35,422 bases of DNA from a virus. The stretch lies in IMG/VR virus record IMGVR_UViG_3300036885_000168, positions 1 through 35,422 of that record; one strand, 5' to 3'. How positions within the stretch are numbered: position 1 is the first letter of the stretch; each line of letters begins with the position of its first letter. This document shows positions 1 through 7,827 of this stretch, piece after piece. The notes beneath the pieces were generated by a model. The model made no database searches. It was given only the letters and a program-made list of their open reading frames with translations, and was not told the DNA's origin. The translations under genes were made by a program, and so were the position numbers.

Positions 1-1126
1 AATTAGTGGTTACATTGGTATTAATAGCCGTACCTATATTTGTTCCTACAAATGTGCAATTGGTTGCTGTTCCTCCTGGCATACTAGCAAGTGCTGAATC
101 ACCAATAACAATGCAATTATTTGTATTGGGAGCAGTTCCACTAAGAACATTATATCCTATCGCGATTCCGGTAGTTGCCGAACCTATATTTCTACAAGCT
201 TGATATCCAATTGCTATTAGACGAGTAGCAGCTCCTACACCACCAAGTGCATTATAACCTATAGCAATTAACCCATTTGAAGCATAATTATAATTAGATC
301 CACCTGCCCCTGAACCAATAAAAACAAAATTACTATTAGCGCTAAAAATTGAACCGGAATTATAGCCGATTGCCACAGCGTCCGTACCAGTTGTGAGCGC
401 AGAAAGCGCGTTAGTTCCAATTCCTATATTTCTTAAAGCAGAGGCGGTTGTTAGTGTAAAATTGCCTGCATTATATCCCGCGAAAAAGTTACCCGTAGAT
501 CCGGTTGTTCCATAGTTATGTATATATGGAATAGAGTTCCATACTACTCGGCCAACAGAACTTGTAGACATAGGAAATGTTAAATTCCCACTAGTTACAA
601 CAACATTGCCCGAGGTTGCGGTTATTGCTCCAGAAGTACAAGTTATACCACCACCCGAAACCGTTAAGCCTGTGTCTGAATCCGGTGAATTTATAGTGAC
701 GGCTCCTGTAGACGCTATCACCATGCGTTGAGTGGATGAAGTCGTAGAATCGGGATGCGTCCAAAATTCAAGATTAGAAGCTACTCGATTTGTACCTATA
801 GTGCCTGATGAGGTTGATTTAATCTGTGAACTTGTAATAAACTGTGTGCCGTCGTGGCCTTGAAAGGTTAATAGAGCCAGTTGATCACCGGTGGTTATTA
901 CGCCACCCGTTCTGGACTTTTTAAAATCTTGTTCAGCTCCCGCGGTAGAAGCCACGGTATTATTAATAACATTAGAACCATTGGTAATTGATATCCCCGT
1001 GGCTGCCGTAACAGATCCTCCAAATGAAGGCGAACTGGTAAAACTGGGAGCGGTTCCGGTACCTGCCATCAGCACCGCTCCCGTTAAACCGTTGCCCGTA
1101 TTAAGAGCATTATTTGTAGATGACAT
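1..1126 (-). CDS. tail fibre / adhesin-like protein, 3' end outside window
   Basis: The frame starts at ATG 1126, five bases after GGAGA, and stays open to the window edge, giving 375 visible residues. It is low in charge and rich in Gly, Ser, Thr and Asn. The N-terminus (MSSTNNALNTGNGLTG) closely resembles that of the next gene upstream. The part nearest the window edge has recurring AIGYNAL, AIGYNSG, AIGYQAC and AIGYNVL motifs about 25-35 residues apart. Such motifs occur in the YadA-like head of trimeric adhesins and in phage fibre shafts. I infer a receptor-binding fibre. It is the last of a run of leftward tail genes. The C-terminal end is missing from the window. Confidence 0.75.
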   Translation of the reverse strand, partial: MSSTNNALNTGNGLTGAVLMAGTGTAPSFTSSPSFGGSVTAATGISITNGSNVINNTVASTAGAEQDFKKSRTGGVITTGDQLALLTFQGHDGTQFITSSQIKSTSSGTIGTNRVASNLEFWTHPDSTTSSTQRMVIASTGAVTINSPDSDTGLTVSGGGITCTSGAITATSGNVVVTSGNLTFPMSTSSVGRVVWNSIPYIHNYGTTGSTGNFFAGYNAGNFTLTTASALRNIGIGTNALSALTTGTDAVAIGYNSGSIFSANSNFVFIGSGAGGSNYNYASNGLIAIGYNALGGVGAATRLIAIGYQACRNIGSATTGIAIGYNVLSGTAPNTNNCIVIGDSALASMPGGTATNCTFVGTNIGTAINTNVTTN

Positions 1127-1137
1127 TTATTCTCCAA

Positions 1138-1821
1138 TTAGTTAACCGTCAATGTTCCTTGGGATTCAATAACTACCCATCCGTTATTCGCAATATTGCA
1201 TTGCAGAGTTACGGCATCATATTGATTGGTAGACGCGAGATAACCGCCCGTGCCGGTTGTAGATACCTCTGACCCAAAATTGATGTACTGGGAGGCATTC
1301 TGCGCTATCTTCCATCCTCCCGCTCCTGAACCTGATACTTGTATAATACTTAGAACGGCAGCGGTAACCGGTAGGGTAATTGTCACAAGACCCGCGTTAT
1401 TGGCCATATAGCCATTATTTACGGCAGCGGAAGCTGATGCACCTGTTACGTTTGTCCAAGATAAGCCTACTGGGGCCTGCCATGATGGAGCAGCGGATCC
1501 ACCGTTGCTGGTTAAAACATAACCTGAAGATGATAAACCTGTGGATGCTGTCGCAAACTCAGTACCATCAAAATAAATAACCCCATAATTTACATATGAT
1601 CCACCCGCGGTATTTGCACCACCGTTAGCAATAGGCAATATACCCGTAACACCCGCGGTCAGACTTAATTGCTGAAATGATGGGGCAGAGGCTAAATTAC
1701 CCACCAAAGGATAATACTGTGTAGCTGCCGCCGTAAATGATGGGGCCGCACCCGTATTACCGACGCATACTGAACCCGTAACTGAATTACCTGTATTTAT
1801 ACCATTATTTGTTGTAGACAT
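1138..1821 (-). CDS. tail fibre-like virion protein (227 aa)
   Basis: Starts at ATG 1821 behind GGAGAAA. The N-terminal 30 residues match the fibre gene downstream (MSTTNNGINTGNSVTG, then GAAPSF), and a GILPIANGGANTAGG stretch in the middle is typical of phage fibre collars. The last 100 or so residues (NNGYMANNAG, GSGAGGWKIAQ, GGYLASTNQYDAV, NNGWVVIESQGTL) form a compact beta-rich domain that recurs in the neighbouring 158-residue protein. I infer a fibre or fibre-tip protein. The shared N-terminus suggests a common attachment region, and the shared C-terminus suggests an exchangeable tip. No enzymatic motif was seen. Confidence 0.7.
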   Translation of the reverse strand: MSTTNNGINTGNSVTGSVCVGNTGAAPSFTAAATQYYPLVGNLASAPSFQQLSLTAGVTGILPIANGGANTAGGSYVNYGVIYFDGTEFATASTGLSSSGYVLTSNGGSAAPSWQAPVGLSWTNVTGASASAAVNNGYMANNAGLVTITLPVTAAVLSIIQVSGSGAGGWKIAQNASQYINFGSEVSTTGTGGYLASTNQYDAVTLQCNIANNGWVVIESQGTLTVN

Positions 1822-1842
1822 ACTTTCTCCCAGACTACTTTT

Positions 1843-2319
1843 TTAGACTAATAAAACCGTACATGAACTGTTTCTTATTACCCAATCCGAATTTGCTATA
1901 ATGCAAATTAATTCCACGCAGTCATACTGACCGGTAGATTTAAGATACCCATTTGTTCCTCGCGTTGTTCCCGATGACCCAATATGAATTGTAGTTCCCG
2001 CGGGTTGCGCTAGCTTCCAGCCACCGGCCGAAGCACCGACAACCGCTATAATATCCCCTACGGCATATGTAACCGGCAATAATATCACTGTAAGCAATGC
2101 TCCATTATCTGAGATATAGCCGTTATCAATCGCCGCCGTACAACCTGGAGTGGGCGTCCATGGCAACAATGTCGCTCCAGTAAAACTTATTTTTATATTT
2201 TGACCGATTGGAGTTATGGAGATATCGCTACCGGCCGTAAGATTTATGTTGCCCGTCAATCCGTTAAGAGAATTAACAAAGCCTATATAAGGTGAAATTA
2301 TTTGACCTAATTGAGACAT
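1843..2319 (-). CDS. short tail fibre-like protein with shared C-terminal domain
   Basis: ATG 2319 follows AAGGGG at good spacing. The protein has 158 residues. A short N-terminal region (YIGFVNSLNGLTGNINLTAGSDI) is of the type found at the start of fibre stalks. The C-terminal hundred residues (DNGYISDNGALLT, GASAGGWKLAQ, NGYLKSTGQYDCVEL, NSDWVIRNSSCT) align by eye along their length with the end of the next gene. The two look like duplicated tips on different stalks. Function as a virion receptor-binding component is inferred from context. Confidence 0.65.
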   Translation of the reverse strand: MSQLGQIISPYIGFVNSLNGLTGNINLTAGSDISITPIGQNIKISFTGATLLPWTPTPGCTAAIDNGYISDNGALLTVILLPVTYAVGDIIAVVGASAGGWKLAQPAGTTIHIGSSGTTRGTNGYLKSTGQYDCVELICIIANSDWVIRNSSCTVLLV

Positions 2320-2328
2320 GTGTTCCCC

Positions 2329-2667
2329 TTATTCTGAATAAACTAATGAGAAATAAACCGATCCGGTCGAGGGAGCACTTATCTGTTTAACATATAATCT
2401 TTTAGATCCCGGTAAAAAGAAGCCATTAATGCCTGACTGGTTAGTTGTCAGATCAATAACCATGTATCCGCCAGGTGGCAGTACAAAATTATCTTTTATT
2501 CCATCCCAGGAAAACATTAACAACGCATCAGTGTTATTTAGAATATGAATTATTCGAACGGGAGTGTTTAAAGCAGTTCCCACTCCCACGTAAGTGTTTA
2601 AAATAGAACCGAATGGCAGACTTCGCAAAGGCGCCCAGGCGGCCCTAATTGAATCATTATAAGGCAT
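2329..2667 (-). CDS. small virion-associated protein, paralogue of 2707-3045
   Basis: A 112-residue protein from ATG 2667. I do not recognise a named family. The centre (HILNNTDALLMFSWDGIKDN, then FVLPPGG) matches the centre of the adjacent 112-residue protein (IVNDSAVGVYISYDGVIDN, then DYIPP). Size and position of the motif are the same, so the pair looks like a tandem duplication that has diverged strongly. The predicted content is beta-rich with aromatic residues, which suits a small tail or fibre-attachment subunit. It lies between fibre genes, and that context is the main reason for a structural call. Confidence 0.6.
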   Translation of the reverse strand: MPYNDSIRAAWAPLRSLPFGSILNTYVGVGTALNTPVRIIHILNNTDALLMFSWDGIKDNFVLPPGGYMVIDLTTNQSGINGFFLPGSKRLYVKQISAPSTGSVYFSLVYSE

Positions 2668-2706
2668 GCTCGTTCTTTCTTCATTACTACTCTTTTATTC
2701 TCTTTT

Positions 2707-3045
2707 TTATGCAGTCAAGTAATATCCTAAAAGATGGATAAAACTATCTCTGGCGCCCGCGGATCCTGATACATAAACAATGGTTCCCTTTCTCCAAGTC
2801 CCCATTGTTCCCATTTCCTGCCAGCCCCATGATCCAGGGACTTCTAGGCTAGTTTTAGGTGGTATGTAATCATTATCTATGACGCCGTCATAACTTATGT
2901 ATACGCCGACGGCTGAATCATTAACGATACGCAATAAAAAGCAGGGGGCTGTGATGCCCCCAGGATTTATTGGCTGGAAAATATTCGTCAAAGAAGACGC
3001 GACGAATGACATTCTCTGTATCGCTTTTATACTTCGTCCGGACAT
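2707..3045 (-). CDS. small virion-associated protein, paralogue of 2329-2667
   Basis: A 112-residue protein from ATG 3045. The N-terminal part is basic (MSGRSIKAIQRMSFVAS), followed by a beta-rich centre with the SYDGVIDNDYIPP motif shared with the downstream paralogue. A Trp-rich loop (GSWGWQEMGTMGTWRKG) is unique to this copy. There is no signal peptide or membrane helix. It sits in the tail fibre cluster, so a minor tail protein is likely. The exact role is unknown. Confidence 0.6.
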   Translation of the reverse strand: MSGRSIKAIQRMSFVASSLTNIFQPINPGGITAPCFLLRIVNDSAVGVYISYDGVIDNDYIPPKTSLEVPGSWGWQEMGTMGTWRKGTIVYVSGSAGARDSFIHLLGYYLTA

Positions 3046-3054
3046 TTATTTTCC

Positions 3055-3336
3055 TTAATTTACAGGGTCTACGGGCTTATCCGCCGCGGGAACTTGTTCC
3101 GCGGGAACTTGTTCCCCAGGAACTTGTGCTTGAGCCTGGCGAGCGGCTTCCGCTTCTTCCATCTTCTTAACATCCGCGATAAGTTCGGTTAATACACTGT
3201 AAACTTCTTCAAAAGATGTATTTAATGGAATGATGAAGTTATACATCCGAGTTAATTCTTGATCGACATTTTGAGCGTCTTTAACTACGAACTTACGCAA
3301 ACAGTCCAAAATAAGTGATCCACGACTAAAATTCAT
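3055..3336 (-). CDS. small protein with VPxEQ repeat tail
   Basis: 93 residues from ATG 3336. Residues 1-60 are predicted helical (NVDQELTRMYNFI, EEVYSVLTELIADVKKMEEAEAAR). The C-terminal part is a short low-complexity repeat, VPGEQVPAEQVPAADKPV, encoded by tandem copies of a sequence containing GAACTTGTTCC near 3090-3125. The helical part resembles small phage proteins found next to tail fibre genes, where they may act as assembly factors, but I cannot assign a family. The repeat is likely a disordered tail whose length can change by slippage. Confidence 0.55.
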   Translation of the reverse strand: MNFSRGSLILDCLRKFVVKDAQNVDQELTRMYNFIIPLNTSFEEVYSVLTELIADVKKMEEAEAARQAQAQVPGEQVPAEQVPAADKPVDPVN

Positions 3337-3361
3337 TATCGTCTCCCATAAAATAAAAATA

Positions 3362-4333
3362 TTAAGATACTGTTGTTACTGCTACCCAGGCTGTTCCCGC
3401 GTTACTATTTACGAATAAACGATCGGCAACACCTGAACCTGCTAAATTTAAATATAAAGATCCCAAAGGCGCTGTTACGACAGCATTAGGATCTCCGGTT
3501 CCGCAAACTATTTGAGCTCCACCGCCTAAAACAACACCTGTTCCCGCGGTACTCGCGACAAAATTACCGTCAGTGGCAGTTATATCGCCAAGCGTGGCTG
3601 TTACAGTTGTCCCCGCGCTGACTGAACCGGCAGTGGCGGAAATATTTCCCGTAACGGCTGTGATATCGACCTGGGCTATAACATCGCCTGCTAAGGCCGT
3701 AATGTCGCCTGTGGTGGCTGTGATATCTACATCTGCTATAACATCGCCTGCCGAGGCCGTAATATCGCCCGTGGTGGCTGTAAGATTAATTGCCGCGGCT
3801 ATTGAACCACCGGCAGCTGTAATATCGCCCGCGGAGGCTGTGATATTACCTGTCACGGCCGTGATATCTACGTGAGAACTGATCGAACCAGCCAAGGCGT
3901 TAATATCGCCTGTAGTGGATGTGATATCTGACGCAGCGGTTATAGTTGTTCCGGCGTTTACCTGACCGGCAGACGCGACAATATTACCGGCGCTAGATTG
4001 AATGCCTGTACCGGCTGTGATTGTTGTGCCTGCTAACATAGCGGCACCCGCTGTCACGCTTCCTAAAGTGGCAATGATATCGCCTTGCGTGGCTGTGATA
4101 TTGCCAGGATTAATGAGCATTACTGCTCCCATAACTCCACCACCACCCAGACCTACCCATGTGGCCCTATTTCTGTATACACTAGTTAGTATGAAGCCTG
4201 AATTTGTAAGTTTATTGACCCACAAAGTTCCTAAACCATTTTTAGGCTTATCTTTGACTGTAGGGTTTCTATTGGAAACAATTGGGGGATTGTTTAAGTC
4301 ATAAGGTATTAATTGTAAATTTTCCGTGGACAT
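3362..4333 (-). CDS. tail fibre protein with 20-residue beta-helix repeats
   Basis: 323 residues from ATG 4333, behind GGAGAAA. Residues 1-75 form a globular head (NPPIVSNRNPTVKDKPKNGL, GTLWVNKLTNSGFILTSV) of the kind that anchors fibres to a tail. Residues 85-260 carry successive 20-residue repeats with the pattern xDITAxTGDITAxAGDVxA, which fits a triangular or solenoid beta-helix shaft. The end (GDPNAVVTAPLGSLYLNL, then RLFVNSNAGTAWVAV) is a compact domain frequent at the C-terminus of phage tail proteins. It is the largest complete fibre gene here. I infer a stalk and tip in one chain. Confidence 0.75.
   Translation of the reverse strand: MSTENLQLIPYDLNNPPIVSNRNPTVKDKPKNGLGTLWVNKLTNSGFILTSVYRNRATWVGLGGGGVMGAVMLINPGNITATQGDIIATLGSVTAGAAMLAGTTITAGTGIQSSAGNIVASAGQVNAGTTITAASDITSTTGDINALAGSISSHVDITAVTGNITASAGDITAAGGSIAAAINLTATTGDITASAGDVIADVDITATTGDITALAGDVIAQVDITAVTGNISATAGSVSAGTTVTATLGDITATDGNFVASTAGTGVVLGGGAQIVCGTGDPNAVVTAPLGSLYLNLAGSGVADRLFVNSNAGTAWVAVTTVS
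3592..3955 (-). repeat. 60-base tandem repeat coding for the fibre shaft
   Basis: Within the fibre gene, units rich in GGCTGTGATATC and ACATCGCCTG recur at an exact 60-base period for about six copies, matching the 20-residue protein repeat. Copies differ by several bases each, so the array is not recent. It is a likely place for recombinational change in fibre length. Confidence 0.7.
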
Positions 4334-4392
4334 AGCTTTCTCCTAGAAAGACTGGTGATAAAAATCATTACTAGACTCAGTTTCCGTAGCTG

Positions 4393-4421
4393 TTGACTTG
4401 TATCCAAATCTTTTATAAAAT
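4393..4421 (+). promoter_or_regulatory. sigma70-type promoter for the plus-strand cassette
   Basis: TTGACT at 4393-4398 and TAAAAT at 4416-4421, spaced 17 bases apart. Each matches the consensus at five of six positions. It points rightward at the ribbon-helix-helix gene about 75 bases downstream and lies in the only sizeable gap between the leftward tail genes. Confidence 0.5.
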
Positions 4422-4447
4422 AGTTATATAAATATATAAACGGCTTG

Positions 4448-4483
4448 CCCTTCATAGCTACGAAGCGTAGCGAGAGCGAAGGG
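4448..4483 (+). promoter_or_regulatory. nested hairpin in the leader of the RHH gene
   Basis: CCCTTC (4448-4453) pairs with GAAGGG (4478-4483), enclosing a perfect GCTACG-AAG-CGTAGC hairpin (4457-4471). The outer 3' arm runs straight into the G-rich ribosome binding site (GGGGGGAGAGG, 4481-4491). A related CCTTCRTAGC element lies in the portal-gene leader at 24969. Confidence 0.5.
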
Positions 4484-4494
4484 GGGAGAGGATA

Positions 4495-4641
4495 ATGAAA
4501 AAAAAGAGAATTTTGATAGACGTGACGGAAGATATGCACACTAAAGTTAAAAAGCATGCGGTAGAAAGAAATATAACAATGCGGATATGGGTGACCAGGG
4601 CACTCCAGGAAGCTTTAAGGCGCGAGGAACAGTTTGAGTAA
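4495..4641 (+). CDS. ribbon-helix-helix (Arc/MetJ-like) DNA-binding protein, 48 aa
   Basis: A 48-residue protein from ATG 4495, behind a very strong G-rich ribosome binding site. The sequence fits the ribbon-helix-helix fold. A short basic strand (KKKRILIDV) is followed by a first helix (EDMHTKVKKHAVERN), a turn (NIT) and a second helix (MRIWVTRALQEALRREE). Family members dimerise through the strand and insert it into the DNA major groove, usually as repressors. It is the only regulator inside the late region and reads against all its neighbours. It has its own promoter candidate and is followed by two tiny membrane-peptide frames. Its target may be its own leader or a late promoter, but that is unproven. 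Confidence 0.75.
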   Translation: MKKKRILIDVTEDMHTKVKKHAVERNITMRIWVTRALQEALRREEQFE

Positions 4642-4717
4642 TTTTGAATTTGCTATGTTGATATTTATTTCAGTCGCAATAGTGGGGCTATTATTAGAAT
4701 TCGAAATTATTAATTAG
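4634..4717 (+). CDS. 27-residue single-helix membrane peptide (TTG start)
   Basis: TTG 4634 overlaps the end of the RHH gene, and GAGG at 4624-4627 lies six bases upstream. The peptide is MSNFEFAMLIFISVAIVGLL followed by LEFEIIN, one hydrophobic helix with acidic ends. ATG at 4655 would give a shorter 20-residue form. It may be a small regulatory or toxic membrane peptide. Support is the coupling, the ribosome binding site and the hydrophobic pattern only. Confidence 0.4.
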   Translation: MSNFEFAMLIFISVAIVGLLLEFEIIN

Positions 4718-4724
4718 GAACAAT

Positions 4725-4826
4725 TTGAATAGAGCAGAATATCTTTTGTGGGCTGTATTTATATGCGTGGGGAATATAGCAATTGTGTATGGGGTAATGG
4801 GGGTTTGCAGGTTATTGGCTAAATAG
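4725..4826 (+). CDS. 33-residue membrane peptide (TTG start)
   Basis: TTG 4725 follows AGGAA (4716-4720), eight bases after the previous stop. The peptide has a short charged start (MNRAEYLLW), one hydrophobic helix (AVFICVGNIAIVYGVMGV) and a basic end (CRLLAK), which suggests a defined membrane orientation. It ends four bases before the end of the convergent virion gene. The gap between the two stops carries the palindrome AATAGTTGACTATT. A holin-like role is possible but unsupported. Confidence 0.4.
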   Translation: MNRAEYLLWAVFICVGNIAIVYGVMGVCRLLAK

Positions 4827-4830
4827 TTGA

Positions 4831-7251
4831 CTATTCTCCACCAATTACATGTTTATATATTTGTTTCAACTTTCCATATCCGGATTTAAACTTGCTTGCA
4901 CTTCCTAATGAAGCTCCATCCAATGCTTCAAGGTAAGCTTTTTGTCCGGCTTCATGTCTTAATAAGCTTTGTACTTTCATCGCATCACGTCCGAGAAAAG
5001 AGCCGCCGCCTTTAATCATATTCCAGATAAATTTCGCACCTTCACCACGATCCATCAATTCGGCATTATCTATTAACCATTGAGTTGCCGCGTCATGCGT
5101 ATGTAATCCCTTCCAGATATCTTTGCCTACAATGTATTGATTTGCATGAACTCCTAAGGCGGGATTTTTTTTAGCAGATCTCGCGACGCCTTGATCCATA
5201 ATATCAATTATCTTTCCCAAATATGGACGCATCTCCACGGGAGTAAAATTACCACCTGGAACACGTTCATATACCGACCAGCCATACATGTCATTTGCAT
5301 TTTGTGCCGCTTCTACTAAAGAATTAACGGGATGATTATGTATATTGGTTTTTGTCTTTTTAGTCGCGCCTGAAAGTTTATTTATAACTTGAGTCTCTGT
5401 TTTGGTTCCTTTAGACATTTTTATACCATCAATAAAGCCATCAATAGTTTTTACAATTTTGTCTTTATAGCCATGACCACTTTTTAATGCTTCATTTTTC
5501 AGAGCGGAAAGTTTACGTATTTCAGGAGTGGCATCCATCTTTGAAGACCCAAATCCTGATTTGGCATTTTCAATGATTTTTCCCGCGTCTGCTTTAAGCT
5601 TACCACGTGTACCCGCTGTACCGGTCAAAAGGAATCCCGCGGTTTCCGCTGCCAAACCGATTAATGGATCATCGCTTATAGTATTCGCGGCGGCTTTTAA
5701 AGTTTTACCGGCCGCTACGCTCGCGATTAATTTTTTAGTAGAACCCGCGTAACCACTAAAAGGCAGAATGATTTTTTGAGCTATTTTTGCATTTTTACCG
5801 ATTAAGCCAGCTTTATTTATCCAACCTGCTACTTTACCGACAGCAGTTTCAGGCATAAGGAAAGACGCGACAGTTTCAGCTATATCATAACCAAATTTTT
5901 CAATTGGTCCTTGTGGATCAGTATAGCCTTTAGACCATTTTGAAAATCTTTTCTCTACAGATTCAGAAGTAGGTAGCGGATTATATTTTTCAAAAGCTTC
6001 ACCGGCCCCCATGCCTTGTTCTTCCAGCTCTTTATTTCCGGTAAATTTGCCTACTTTGCTCGCTGCGTAATCAGCCACGTTAGCTGCAAGTTGTCCGACA
6101 TTACCCGTACCGGTTGCCATCTGTGGCAAAACTCTGGATCCTACACTAACGGCATATCTTGCCATTTGATCAACTATATCTTCCTTAGAGGCATCATAAG
6201 GTTCTTGCGGTTGTTCTTGCATAGATTGATTAGGTTCGTTAGGTTGTCCGCCTAGACTACCAGCTTCTGTTTGCGCTTTTTTTCTACCATAGCCACCTTT
6301 AAATTGTTCCGCTAATTCATCAAGCTGCTTAGACGCTCTTTCCTCGATTAATTCTTCCATATCTCTGGGACGTCTGCCGCCATTTTCTTTTTTAAGTTCT
6401 CGCATAATATCGAAACGAATTTTAGCCGCGTCCGCAATGGATTCCATGTTAGATATGACACGCTCTCTGCCTTCGGGAGTTTGCATCAAACTTGGAATAG
6501 TTTTAAGAAAATTGTCTACTTCAGTTTGTAAAATTCTGGCTCCGAACATGTCTTTCATGTTTTTCATAAAGCCGGTAGAAATTTTTTCAAATTCTTGAGC
6601 GTCTGCTGATAGTAGCGCGGGAATATCCAAGCCTACTTTTTTCATTAAAGCCCATTTGCCTCCGGAAGGTAATTTTCCGGCTCGATTAAGTTCACGCAAT
6701 CTTGCTAATTCCATTTTTTGAGTTTGAGCGGCTTTATAAGCATGAACTGTATTTTTATAACCTTCTTCAGTTTCTTTATCAATTAACTCTTGTTCACGTA
6801 AAGAGATATCTTGCGCGTGACGTCTTTCTTTGCCCGTCTCTGCTTCACGTGCCATCGTTTCCTGTGGAGTTTCAAAATGTTTTCTAGCAGGCGCATTAGC
6901 ATATTTATTCGCAATTTCATCCGCTGGCGATTGAATGCCTGGAACTGCTTGCGTTTGGCCAATTTGTCCGGTAGGCTGTCCGCCTTGTTCAGCCGGTTGT
7001 GTTCTCATTAATTCCCGCAATCCTTCAACTCTTTTTTCCGCGGGAATAGCCATTAAGAATTGCGCCCATTCAGGTTTAGCGCCAGGTAATTGTTTAAGCC
7101 CCTGCTCCAACGTGGATTGTTCTTGTGAACGTTGCTGACGCTGTTGCATGTTCTGCAACTTCATCTGCGCCATAGTGCTTAGACCGGTCTTGAGTTGCTG
7201 CCCCAGAAGATCGCCAAAATTCTGTTGCGGTTTGCCTTCAATAAATGCCAT
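4831..7251 (-). CDS. large internal virion / DNA-ejection protein candidate
   Basis: 806 residues from ATG 7251, behind GGGAGAA. Residues 1-70 are Gln-rich and helical (QMKLQNMQQRQQRSQEQ). Residues 100-330 are charged and coiled-coil-like (ETMAREAETGKERRHAQ). Residues 350-600 alternate amphipathic and weakly hydrophobic segments. The C-terminus is helical and basic. No lysozyme or transglycosylase motif was found. Long helical proteins of this kind next to the tail nozzle gene are typical of the ejection proteins that podoviruses release into the cell envelope. The gene lies between fibre genes and a small internal virion protein, which supports the role. A tail-tip scaffold is an alternative. 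Confidence 0.6.
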   Translation of the reverse strand: MAFIEGKPQQNFGDLLGQQLKTGLSTMAQMKLQNMQQRQQRSQEQSTLEQGLKQLPGAKPEWAQFLMAIPAEKRVEGLRELMRTQPAEQGGQPTGQIGQTQAVPGIQSPADEIANKYANAPARKHFETPQETMAREAETGKERRHAQDISLREQELIDKETEEGYKNTVHAYKAAQTQKMELARLRELNRAGKLPSGGKWALMKKVGLDIPALLSADAQEFEKISTGFMKNMKDMFGARILQTEVDNFLKTIPSLMQTPEGRERVISNMESIADAAKIRFDIMRELKKENGGRRPRDMEELIEERASKQLDELAEQFKGGYGRKKAQTEAGSLGGQPNEPNQSMQEQPQEPYDASKEDIVDQMARYAVSVGSRVLPQMATGTGNVGQLAANVADYAASKVGKFTGNKELEEQGMGAGEAFEKYNPLPTSESVEKRFSKWSKGYTDPQGPIEKFGYDIAETVASFLMPETAVGKVAGWINKAGLIGKNAKIAQKIILPFSGYAGSTKKLIASVAAGKTLKAAANTISDDPLIGLAAETAGFLLTGTAGTRGKLKADAGKIIENAKSGFGSSKMDATPEIRKLSALKNEALKSGHGYKDKIVKTIDGFIDGIKMSKGTKTETQVINKLSGATKKTKTNIHNHPVNSLVEAAQNANDMYGWSVYERVPGGNFTPVEMRPYLGKIIDIMDQGVARSAKKNPALGVHANQYIVGKDIWKGLHTHDAATQWLIDNAELMDRGEGAKFIWNMIKGGGSFLGRDAMKVQSLLRHEAGQKAYLEALDGASLGSASKFKSGYGKLKQIYKHVIGGE

Positions 7252-7263
7252 TGTATTCTCCCT

Positions 7264-7818
7264 TTAAAGCATCATTAACCAAGGTAACATCTGCATTAGA
7301 TTGCCCATTCCGGCTTGTCCAACACCATTCGCCTGATTCATCATGCCGCGACCAAATACGCCATGTTGCGCGGCCATACCAACGCCCATTCCCAAAGCGG
7401 GACCTGCCAGATGTTGCAATAACCCCTGCGTACCAGGTTGATGGTATGTATCAAAGCTAGATTGCATTGCAGGCCCCATAAGAGATTGCAGCATTTGCAT
7501 GTTATAATTTGATCTATCAGTAGCCAATCCCCTTTCCAGGCCTGCACCCGCATTACCTAGAGCGCCCGTAAAGGCGCTAGAATTCTGTGCGCCATTGCCC
7601 ATGGATGTAAACATCTCGGCTATTCCAGGGATTGTGCGGCCTTGAAAATTGGCTCTTGCTTCCGCTTCATTCGCTCTGGGATCTAAACCACCGCCTGGAG
7701 CTAATAGACTTTGAATATTCTGACCCGCTCCTTGATGGAGTGCCATCTGCGTCGGATCCATGTTTGGTATCTGCTTAAATTTCTCTTTAGAACCCGTTAA
7801 AAAATCAAAAAAGCCCAT
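7264..7818 (-). CDS. small internal virion protein, Met/Gly/Gln-rich
   Basis: 184 residues from ATG 7818, ending 12 bases before the large virion gene. The start (MGFFDFLTGSKEKFKQIPNM) and the middle (RTIPGIAEMFTSMGNGAQNS, then SAFTGALGNAGAGLERGLAT) match a pattern I recognise from small structural proteins of podoviruses encoded just before the ejection proteins. The C-terminal third is rich in Met, Gly and Leu (GMGVGMAAQHG, MLPWLMML) and could insert in membranes. I infer an internal core or ejection subunit. The exact family name is uncertain. Confidence 0.6.
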   Translation of the reverse strand: MGFFDFLTGSKEKFKQIPNMDPTQMALHQGAGQNIQSLLAPGGGLDPRANEAEARANFQGRTIPGIAEMFTSMGNGAQNSSAFTGALGNAGAGLERGLATDRSNYNMQMLQSLMGPAMQSSFDTYHQPGTQGLLQHLAGPALGMGVGMAAQHGVFGRGMMNQANGVGQAGMGNLMQMLPWLMML

Positions 7819-7827
7819 GATATCCCC

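Noticed and set aside
891-1145. Plus-strand 84-residue frame at the left end
   Set aside because: It is antisense to the partial fibre gene, with no start signals. It is a shadow of the Gly/Thr-rich coding strand.
3573-4304. Plus-strand frames opposite the fibre repeats (rich in Val, Ala and Pro)
   Set aside because: They mirror the repetitive fibre gene in another frame and have no ribosome binding site.
4309-4557. Minus-strand 82-residue frame across the cassette gap
   Set aside because: It has no ribosome binding site, runs antisense to the well-supported RHH gene and overlaps the fibre start. The composition looks non-coding.
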